DNA from: DTU098 sp964498525
Lineage (GTDB): Bacteria; Bacillota; Desulfotomaculia; Desulfotomaculales; Pelotomaculaceae
Direction of reading: 5' to 3'
DNA: 64,000 nucleotides
Assembly: GCA_964498525.1 (NCBI GenBank)
Contig: CAZCGU010000003.1
Location: forward strand, 186,001 to 250,000
The notes under the pieces were generated by a model. It saw only the letters and a list, made by a program, of their open reading frames with translations. It made no database searches and was not told the DNA's origin. The translations under genes were made by a program, and so were the position numbers. Positions 58,637 through 64,000 of this stretch are shown piece after piece (within the stretch, counting starts at the first letter, position 1; the number at the start of each line of letters is the position of its first letter).

Positions 58637-59914
58637 GTGCCGTTTTATCTGGACGTTCTGGGTGTTGAGTGTACCTACGGCGCGGTCAAGGTTATCGAAG
58701 GCATGACCTTTTCCATCGGGCGGGGATGTTTCGCGGGAATTATCGGACCCAACGGTTCGGGCAAATCGACACTCTTAAGGTGCATCAGCCGCGCTCTGCA
58801 GCCTGCCCGGGGAACTGTCCTGCTGGAGGGAGAAAGCCTTTATAAAATGAACCCCCGGGAAGCGGCCAGGAAAATGGCCGTAGTGCCCCAGGAGACAGCA
58901 GTCAGTTTCCCTTTTACGGTGGAAGAAATAATTATGATGGGCCGGTCTCCCCACCTGAGACGCTTCCAGGGGGAAAGTAAAAAGGATTATGAAATAACCA
59001 ACCGGTCCATGGACCTGACCAATACCCGGCACTTGGCGGGTCGGCAGGTTACGGCCATCAGCGGCGGCGAAAGGCAGAGGGTAATCATTGCCAAAGCCCT
59101 GGCCCAGGAGCCGGAGTTGATTCTCCTGGATGAGCCCACTTCACACCTGGATATCAACCAGCAGGTGGAAATTCTGGGTCTGCTGCAGCGCATGAACAGG
59201 GGAAGCGGTTTAACCATCCTGGCTGTTTTTCATGATTTGAATTTGGCCGCCCAGTTTTGTGACCTGATGATTTTAATGCAAAGGGGAAAGGCTTTCCGGG
59301 CGGGAAAACCGGAAGAAATCCTTACCGCTGAGAGCATTAAGGAAGTCTACGGGACCCGTGTTCTCGTTAAAAAACACCCGGTCACCGGACGGCCCGCCAT
59401 ATTTTTGCTGACCCCGGAGGAGAATCCGGGGAAGAAGGGCCCCGGCAGGGGCAGGGTTCATGTTGTCTGCGGCGGCGGAGCCGGCGTTGCTGTGCTGGGT
59501 CAGCTGGTGGAGCGGGGTTTTACAGTTACCGTCGGTGTCCTGAACGTGGGGGATATAGACTGGGAGGCGGCCCAGCACCTGGAGCTGGAGATGACGGAAG
59601 AAGCCCCCTTCAGCGACATATCGGAGCGCAGCTACGGGGGAAACCTGGAAATGATTCAAAGGGCCGATGCCTGCGTACTGGTTGGGATCCCCTTCGGGCG
59701 GGGCAATCTCAAAAACCTGGAGGCGGTCCTTAAGGCCCGGATCCGGGGGAAACCCGTGCTGCTGGTGGAGGAGCGGCAGATTGTTGAACGCGACTTTACC
59801 GGCGGTGAAGCAACGCTTAAGTATAACCAATTAAAGCAGCGGGGCGCCGTCGTTTTACGGGATGGATCCGAAGTCCCGGAGGTACTGGCGGGGCTGCTGC
59901 CGGCCCCGGCTTGA
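58637..59914 (+). CDS. btuD: BtuD/FepC-type ABC transporter ATPase with C-terminal extension
   Basis: A 425-residue protein, ~160 residues longer than a usual BtuD-type ATPase. Residues ~1-255 are the ABC domain: 'IIGPNGSGKSTLL' (Walker A), 'AISGGERQRV' (signature), 'LILLDEPTSHLD' (Walker B) and the H-loop 'AVFHDLNL'. The C-terminal part ('VHVVCGGGAGVAVLGQLVER', 'ADACVLVGIPFGRGNLKNLE', 'GKPVLLVEERQIVER') looks like a separate Rossmann-type domain that I cannot name. GTG 58637 follows GGGGGAGGG. It closes the transporter. Confidence 0.9.
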   Translation: MPFYLDVLGVECTYGAVKVIEGMTFSIGRGCFAGIIGPNGSGKSTLLRCISRALQPARGTVLLEGESLYKMNPREAARKMAVVPQETAVSFPFTVEEIIMMGRSPHLRRFQGESKKDYEITNRSMDLTNTRHLAGRQVTAISGGERQRVIIAKALAQEPELILLDEPTSHLDINQQVEILGLLQRMNRGSGLTILAVFHDLNLAAQFCDLMILMQRGKAFRAGKPEEILTAESIKEVYGTRVLVKKHPVTGRPAIFLLTPEENPGKKGPGRGRVHVVCGGGAGVAVLGQLVERGFTVTVGVLNVGDIDWEAAQHLELEMTEEAPFSDISERSYGGNLEMIQRADACVLVGIPFGRGNLKNLEAVLKARIRGKPVLLVEERQIVERDFTGGEATLKYNQLKQRGAVVLRDGSEVPEVLAGLLPAPA

Positions 59915-60036
59915 GGCTTTTGGGGAACGGGCGCCGGAAGCCGGGAAGGGAAAGGCGGCATGTGCGCAAGGGTGGGCGGCGGAAATTCTGGAAGCAGGAA
60001 TCCCGCTGCCAGGTTCATTTAAAGGAGGCAGGCAAG

Positions 60037-60600
60037 ATGGAACTTGTTACAGCGCTTCGAACCCGGCGGAGTATCCGCAAGTATAAGGAAGAGCGGCTGC
60101 CGGAAAAGACTGTCCGGGAACTGCTGGAACTGGCCGTCTGGGCGCCCAGCGGCACGAACATGCAGCCCTGGGCCTTTGTGGTGCTGGAAGACAGGGAATA
60201 CTTGAAAAACCTTTCCGGGCGGGCTAAAACCTTCCTCCTGGAAAAAATGAATAAAACGCCCCGGCTGGAGAGGTACCGGGATTTGCTGTCCGATCCGGAC
60301 CAGGACATATTTCACGGCGCGCCGGTTCTGATCATGATTTACAGTTCCAAGGCCTCGCCCACATATCTTAACGACTGCAGCATGGCCGCCTTAAACCTTA
60401 TGCTGGCGGCCCTGGACCGGGGCCTCGGCAGTTGCTGGATTGGTTTCGCCACGGGTATCGGCAACACCCCCGAAGTAAAAAAAGAACTGGGTGTACCTGA
60501 GGAATACGCCCTGGTGGCGCCTGTCATCCTGGGTTACCCGGCGGAACCCGGGCGTCCGGGGCAAAGAAAGCCGCCCCACATCCTCAACTGGAAAAAGTAG
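60037..60600 (+). CDS. Nitroreductase family protein
   Basis: A 187-residue FMN-dependent nitroreductase-like protein: 'ALRTRRSIRKYKEERLPEKT' (FMN-binding arginines), 'LAVWAPSGTNMQPWAFVVLE' and 'LGSCWIGFATG' as the family blocks. It lacks the BluB-specific motif, so a dimethylbenzimidazole synthase is not supported. ATG 60037 has AAAGGAGG upstream; the 59911 in-frame start is not used. It follows the B12 transporter closely but may be independent. Substrate unknown. Confidence 0.85.
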   Translation: MELVTALRTRRSIRKYKEERLPEKTVRELLELAVWAPSGTNMQPWAFVVLEDREYLKNLSGRAKTFLLEKMNKTPRLERYRDLLSDPDQDIFHGAPVLIMIYSSKASPTYLNDCSMAALNLMLAALDRGLGSCWIGFATGIGNTPEVKKELGVPEEYALVAPVILGYPAEPGRPGQRKPPHILNWKK

Positions 60601-60640
60601 CTTACCCCGGGCAAAAAGCCGGATTGAACCTGACCGTTCA

Positions 60641-60665
60641 ACAGGCGCCGTAATAAGGCGCCTGT
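60641..60665 (+). terminator. Hairpin after the nitroreductase gene
   Basis: ACAGGCGCC, GTAATAA loop, GGCGCCTGT; a second hairpin AAGCCGG/CCGGCTT at 60752-60774 follows before the convergent PRC-barrel gene. Confidence 0.55.
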
Positions 60666-60778
60666 CAAAGTTTAATTGCCGGTTAAGCCTCATCCGGGAA
60701 TAACCAACCCTGCCGGGGGACAATAACAAAGGACCGTTGGAAGAAGGGGCTAAGCCGGCCTGTGATACCGGCTTTCCC

Positions 60779-61579
60779 TTAAGAAATAAAGGGCGTCACA
60801 TTTTGCCGCGGGGCCTGCTCTTCCGGCGGACCCGGGTTTAAAGAATCCTGGGAGCGATGCCGGGGGGAATCCTCCTCAGGTTTAGCAATCCTGTCTTCGC
60901 CGTTGGGGCCGGGACCTGCTTCCTCAGCCGGGTCATTATCGTGTTTTTTTTCCCTTTTTACTTTTTCCAGGGAGCGGTTAAGGGCGTTGCCCAGCCCCCT
61001 GGTCCTTTGCCGGGTGCTTTCCCAGAACTGACCGGTGCTTTCCCGCAGGTTTTTGACTGTTACCTGCAACCCGCCCTCCAGCTTGGAAACGTTGTCCAGG
61101 CATTCACTGGACACGATGATGACCTCACCGCCCAGGGTGCGCACATAATTGATATCAATGAAGGCGCGTCCCTTGATTAAGCTGTCGATCCGGTTGCCGG
61201 AGAACTCCAGACCGACAATTGTGCCCGTCAGAAGATCCACATAGTACTCGTCCACGTAACCCAGCACAGTACCGTTGTCGGTCAGGATTTTGGCGCCGAT
61301 AGTGACTGCCTTCTCCCTCAATAGTCTGGCGATTTCCGGAAGACCTGCCGCCCTTTCAATGCCGCTGGATTTTTCTATGGTGATGGCGTCGCTGCCCACG
61401 CTGCTGATTCTATTGTAGGGGATAAACCTTTGCTCTTTAAACCAGCCTTTTTGCTCGATTATCAGCGCAGCCACCTTTCTTTCGGCCGGATCCACCACAA
61501 GACCTTTGACGATGCCGATTTGCTGGCCTTCTTCCAGACTGATAACCGGCATGGCTTCAAACCGCCTGCTTTTTTGCAT
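60779..61579 (-). CDS. PRC-barrel domain protein
   Basis: A 266-residue protein with two PRC-barrel-like segments: 'FEAMPVISLEEGQQIGIVKG' with 'GWFKEQRFIPYNRI', and 'GAKILTDNGTVLGYVDEYYV' with 'INYVRTLGGEVIIVSS'. A basic helical linker and an acidic/Pro-rich tail follow. PRC-barrel domains occur in RNA-processing, photosynthetic and sporulation proteins (YlmC/YrrD type). The start 61579 has GGGGAGG upstream; 61603 is an alternative. Monocistronic, divergent from ctc. Confidence 0.75.
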   Translation of the reverse strand: MQKSRRFEAMPVISLEEGQQIGIVKGLVVDPAERKVAALIIEQKGWFKEQRFIPYNRISSVGSDAITIEKSSGIERAAGLPEIARLLREKAVTIGAKILTDNGTVLGYVDEYYVDLLTGTIVGLEFSGNRIDSLIKGRAFIDINYVRTLGGEVIIVSSECLDNVSKLEGGLQVTVKNLRESTGQFWESTRQRTRGLGNALNRSLEKVKREKKHDNDPAEEAGPGPNGEDRIAKPEEDSPRHRSQDSLNPGPPEEQAPRQNVTPFIS

Positions 61580-61690
61580 TTTTAAAGCCTCCCCGCTATC
61601 CATGAGATTCTTAGCTAATTCATATTCCCCGGTCAGAATGATTATGACAAATAAAGGGAATATTAGTACAAAAGGGGGTTCTGGACTTAC

Positions 61691-62320
61691 ATGGAAAACG
61701 AATTAATTGCCAGGGCGAGACCGGAAAGGACCAGGGGCGACAAACAGCGCCTCAGAAGGAATGGAATGGTTCCGGCCATTGTTTACGGGAAAAATGTAGG
61801 CAGTATAGCCATCACAGTGGATGCTTCGGGAATTAAAAAAATCCTGAATGAATCCGGCGCCAATGCCTTGATAAACATGAAAGTTCAGGAAAACGGTAAA
61901 ACCAAAAATTTTAAGGCGCTGATCAAGGCCATCCAACGGGATCCCGTGCGGCGTGACCTGCTGCATATTGATTTTCACCAGGTCTCCACAAAGGACAGGG
62001 TGCACGCGACAGTGCCCGTTCACCTGGAAGGAACACCCGCCGGTATACTTAAGGGCGGCATCTTGAACCATCTGACCCGCGGGGTTGAAGTGGAGTGCCT
62101 GGCGGATCGCATCCCCGATTCCCTGGTGGTGGATATTTCCAACCTTGATGTTGGGGACATATTAAACGTTGCTGATCTTGAACTGCCGGACGGCGTCAAA
62201 ATTTTAGATGACCCGGCGGTGCCGGTGGTGACGGTGACGGCCGCAGCCAGACCGGACGAAGCGGAGACACCGGACCAGGAGGAGTCCGCAGCCGAGGGGG
62301 AAGGCAAGGAGCTTGCTTAA
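61691..62320 (+). CDS. ctc: Ribosomal protein bL25, general stress form (Ctc)
   Basis: A 209-residue CTC-type bL25: an N-terminal L25 domain ('RLRRNGMVPAIVYGKNV', 'QRDPVRRDLLHIDFHQV') that binds 5S rRNA, and a C-terminal beta domain ('VPVHLEGTPAGILKGGILNH', 'VVDISNLDVGDI') with an acidic tail. It lies between prs and pth, as ctc does in B. subtilis. The stress-induction suggested by the name is not shown by this sequence. Confidence 0.95.
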   Translation: MENELIARARPERTRGDKQRLRRNGMVPAIVYGKNVGSIAITVDASGIKKILNESGANALINMKVQENGKTKNFKALIKAIQRDPVRRDLLHIDFHQVSTKDRVHATVPVHLEGTPAGILKGGILNHLTRGVEVECLADRIPDSLVVDISNLDVGDILNVADLELPDGVKILDDPAVPVVTVTAAARPDEAETPDQEESAAEGEGKELA

Positions 62321-62457
62321 GCCCGGGGCTGTCCGGAAATTGCTTTGAAAATGCCTGCATTGTACCGGGACACCGGGACGGGGATTGTCTATAAGACGCT
62401 TTTCTCAAGGATCCGGACGTATTAAAATAGGGGAGAGTAAAAGCGGAGGTGCCTTTC

Positions 62458-63024
62458 ATGAAACTAATTGCAGGCCTCGGCAATCCGGGCAGGGAATATG
62501 CCAGAACAAGGCATAACGCGGGCTTTATGGTTATAGACCGGCTGGCCGGGGGCATGGGTGTTGCCGTGGGCAAAAGAATGTTTAAAGCCCTTACCGGTCA
62601 GGGGCGGGTAAACGGGGTAAAGATTATCCTGGTCAAGCCGCAAACCTACATGAACCTCAGCGGGGAGGCGGTGGGCGCGCTGTTGAACTGGTATAAGCTG
62701 TCCCCCGCCGATCTGATTGTCATTTACGATGATCTGGACCTGCCCGCCGGTAAACTGCGCCTTCGCCCCGGCGGCGGCGCCGGGGGGCACAGGGGGGTGA
62801 TGTCCGTGATCGGGAGCCTGGGCACGGAGAACTTCACCAGAATCCGGGTGGGCATCGGCAGGCCCGCGGAAGCGGACATTGCCAGTGTGGATTACGTTTT
62901 AGGCCGCCCGGGGACGGATGAGGCCGAAGAGATGGAGAAAGCTTTGGAATTGGCGGCGGAGGCGGCGCGCTGTGTGGTGCTGGAGGGCGTGGAGCAGGCT
63001 ATGAACCGGTATAACGGAAGGTGA
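62458..63024 (+). CDS. pth: Peptidyl-tRNA hydrolase
   Basis: A 188-residue Pth: 'LIAGLGNPGREYARTRHNAG' with the catalytic His, 'LVKPQTYMNLSGEAV' (Asn) and 'IVIYDDLDLPAGKLRLRPGG' (Asp). It frees tRNA from stalled peptidyl-tRNA. ATG 62458 follows GGAGGTG; GTG 62449 falls within that site. The gene order ctc-pth-fin-mfd is kept. Confidence 0.97.
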   Translation: MKLIAGLGNPGREYARTRHNAGFMVIDRLAGGMGVAVGKRMFKALTGQGRVNGVKIILVKPQTYMNLSGEAVGALLNWYKLSPADLIVIYDDLDLPAGKLRLRPGGGAGGHRGVMSVIGSLGTENFTRIRVGIGRPAEADIASVDYVLGRPGTDEAEEMEKALELAAEAARCVVLEGVEQAMNRYNGR

Positions 63025-63155
63025 TCCCTTTACCCCGCCTGGCCGGCGCCCCGGCCTTCCTGCTCTTACCGGTCCTTTTCGGGTTTATGGCCGCCGGCCT
63101 GGCCCATGCCGCCTGGAACTATGCAGTATTCAAGTACCTGGAAAAAGCTCCCTGA
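63021..63155 (+). CDS. Small putative membrane protein overlapping pth
   Basis: GTG 63021 overlaps the pth stop and opens a 44-residue frame with a hydrophobic stretch ('APAFLLLPVLFGFMAAGLAH') and a basic end ('VFKYLEKAP'). Translational coupling to pth is possible, but the ribosome site (GGAAG) abuts the start. It may be a real one-helix protein or chance. Confidence 0.35.
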   Translation: MIPLPRLAGAPAFLLLPVLFGFMAAGLAHAAWNYAVFKYLEKAP

Positions 63156-63308
63156 ACCCGGCACTGAGAAAAAGGGGTTGACAGGTCTTTTAAACCCGGC
63201 GCTGGAAAGCGGTATCGGGCATTATCACAGTGCCCGCTTCACCCCGGTTAAATCCGGATAATATTTTCCGCCCCCGGCCCGGGCCGTTAATTTTGGCCGG
63301 GCCGGGCA

Positions 63309-63351
63309 ATAATAGTACTGGAATACGCAGGATAATAGTACTGGAATACGC
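63309..63351. repeat. Two 20-base direct repeats upstream of fin
   Basis: ATAATAGTACTGGAATACGC occurs exactly at 63309-63328 and 63332-63351, separated by AGG. It lies just before the fin ribosome site. Confidence 0.85.
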
Positions 63352-63369
63352 GGAATAAAGGGTGATCCT

Positions 63370-63600
63370 TTGAAGCTGGTTTACGTCTGTGAATGCTGCG
63401 ACAGCCTGGTTAAAGAGGTCAGCCTGCCGGGCGGCCCGCCGGGGGAAGCGCCGGGCTTGACGGGGCCGGGGCGGCCCGATATAATTAATTTAAACGGCGG
63501 AGTGGAAGATGTTGTGTTGCCAACTCTTTGCGATGATTGCCGGGAAATGTTGTACGGCGGGCCGGAGAGCACTTTTTTCAGCGGCCCGGTTCTTCATTAA
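63370..63600 (+). CDS. fin: Anti-sigma-F factor Fin family protein
   Basis: A 76-residue protein with two CxxC zinc-binding pairs: 'CECCDSL' near the start and 'CDDCREM' near the end. It lies between pth and mfd, exactly where B. subtilis has fin (yabK), whose product helps the switch from sigma-F to sigma-G. TTG 63370 follows AAAGGGTGA. The middle is longer and Gly/Pro-rich compared with the usual family, so the call leans on position. Confidence 0.7.
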   Translation: MKLVYVCECCDSLVKEVSLPGGPPGEAPGLTGPGRPDIINLNGGVEDVVLPTLCDDCREMLYGGPESTFFSGPVLH

Positions 63601-63633
63601 AGGATGCCGGGTGTTAACCGGCACGTAAACCAT

Positions 63634-63667
63634 GAGCTTTAGCCCGGCGCTGCTAAAGCTCTTTTTG
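63634..63667 (+). terminator. Terminator between fin and mfd
   Basis: GAGCTTTAGC, 8-base loop, GCTAAAGCTC, then TTTTT. A smaller GCCGG/CCGGC hairpin precedes it. Confidence 0.85.
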
Positions 63668-63692
63668 TGATGGAAAAATGAGGGGTGTTTTA

Positions 63693-64000
63693 ATGCGCGG
63701 CCTTTTGAAACCGCTTCTGTACGCACCCGGGCTGCAAAGTCTGGCCCGGGGGCTGGAAAATGATTATACGCGCCAGCAGGTTACCGGTCTTTCCGGTTCC
63801 CTGAAGAGCTGTCTCCTGGCTGGTCTGGCCGAAGTAGTGAAACCACTGCCGCTTTTAGTTGTTACCCCCGGGGAAAGGGAAGCCGGGGTTATAACGGAAG
63901 AGCTGATGGAGTTCCTGCCCGGTGTCGCGGTGCGGCAGTTCCCGGTCCTGCAGCTTTTACCTTACCAGGTTCTGGCCCAGAGTAAAGAACTGGCGGCCCA
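63693..64000 (+). CDS. mfd: Transcription-repair coupling factor Mfd, N-terminal part (3' truncated by window)
   Basis: ATG 63693 follows AGGGGTG by 5 bases and the frame is open to the window end (102 codons). The product 'TGLSGSLKSCLLAGLAEVV', 'LVVTPGEREAGVITEELMEF' and 'LQLLPYQVLAQSKEL' fits the UvrB-like N-terminal domain of Mfd, which displaces stalled RNA polymerase and recruits UvrA. Its place after pth-fin agrees with B. subtilis. The helicase motifs lie outside the window. Confidence 0.9.
   Translation, partial: MRGLLKPLLYAPGLQSLARGLENDYTRQQVTGLSGSLKSCLLAGLAEVVKPLPLLVVTPGEREAGVITEELMEFLPGVAVRQFPVLQLLPYQVLAQSKELAA

Noticed and set aside
60037..60600. The nitroreductase as BluB (dimethylbenzimidazole synthase), given the nearby corrinoid genes
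   Set aside because: The N-terminal signature is of general nitroreductases; the BluB-specific pattern is lacking.
1..64000. CRISPR arrays, insertion sequences and prophage genes
   Set aside because: No spaced repeats with unique spacers, transposase motifs or phage structural genes were seen; the repeats found are short and local.

Overview
This window is chromosomal DNA of an anaerobic, endospore-forming Firmicute, most likely a Peptococcaceae/Desulfotomaculum-Pelotomaculum type clostridium. The call rests on three things read directly: a gene order close to the origin-proximal region of Bacillus subtilis, sporulation genes (bofA, gin, yabG, spoVG, fin, SPOCS-domain proteins), and redox enzymes typical of anaerobes (an [FeFe]-hydrogenase-like sensor and a ferredoxin-dependent 2-oxoacid oxidoreductase). 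The genus is an inference. No rRNA, phage, insertion sequence or CRISPR array was seen.

Layout. 1-8.3 kb: end of glnS, a DinG-type helicase, a DedA protein, a three-gene redox-sensing operon (thioredoxin-like ferredoxin, HydS-like protein with PAS domain, PP2C phosphatase) and a CBS-ACT protein behind a structured, geneless stretch. 8.3-14.3 kb: an orphan promoter-to-terminator unit carrying a heptamer repeat, an M48 protease, tRNA-Ser, SRP RNA, then dnaX-ybaB-recR-bofA. 14.6-18.5 kb: a P-loop protein and a four-subunit 2-oxoacid:ferredoxin oxidoreductase, an insertion relative to B. subtilis. 18.7-33.7 kb: gin, yaaO-type decarboxylase, tmk-holB-ricT-yabA-rsmI, divergent abrB, T-box/metG, tatD, cobO, yabE-like, pirin and rsmA.

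34-47.5 kb: an accessory block between rsmA and ispE, interrupted only by yabG: a YkuK-like protein, a glycosyltransferase, a trypsin-like protease, a tandem CAP-domain protein, two SPOCS-domain proteins (one with LysM, one with a jelly-roll-like C-terminus), a second YbaB-like protein, several unknown small proteins, two transporters and an L,D-transpeptidase. This looks like a sporulation or cell-envelope neighbourhood and holds most of the unknown genes. 47.6-64 kb: ispE, a GntR regulator with a nucleotidyltransferase, a broken yjdF remnant, spoVG-glmU-prs, a corrinoid salvage and uptake cluster (cbiZ and a BtuFCD-type ABC transporter), then ctc-pth-fin and the start of mfd.

How the genes work together. 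DnaX and HolB are clamp-loader subunits, YabA restrains initiation, and RecR, DinG and Mfd repair DNA. RsmA, RsmI, MetG, Pth and bL25 serve translation. BofA, Gin and Fin are checkpoints on the sporulation sigma factors. CobO, CbiZ and the BtuFCD-type transporter together suggest cobamide salvage. Most genes are on the + strand; short - strand exceptions are the HTH gene at 19 kb, abrB, the glycosyltransferase, the 44-kb paralogue pair, the ZIP transporter, the L,D-transpeptidase and the PRC-barrel gene.
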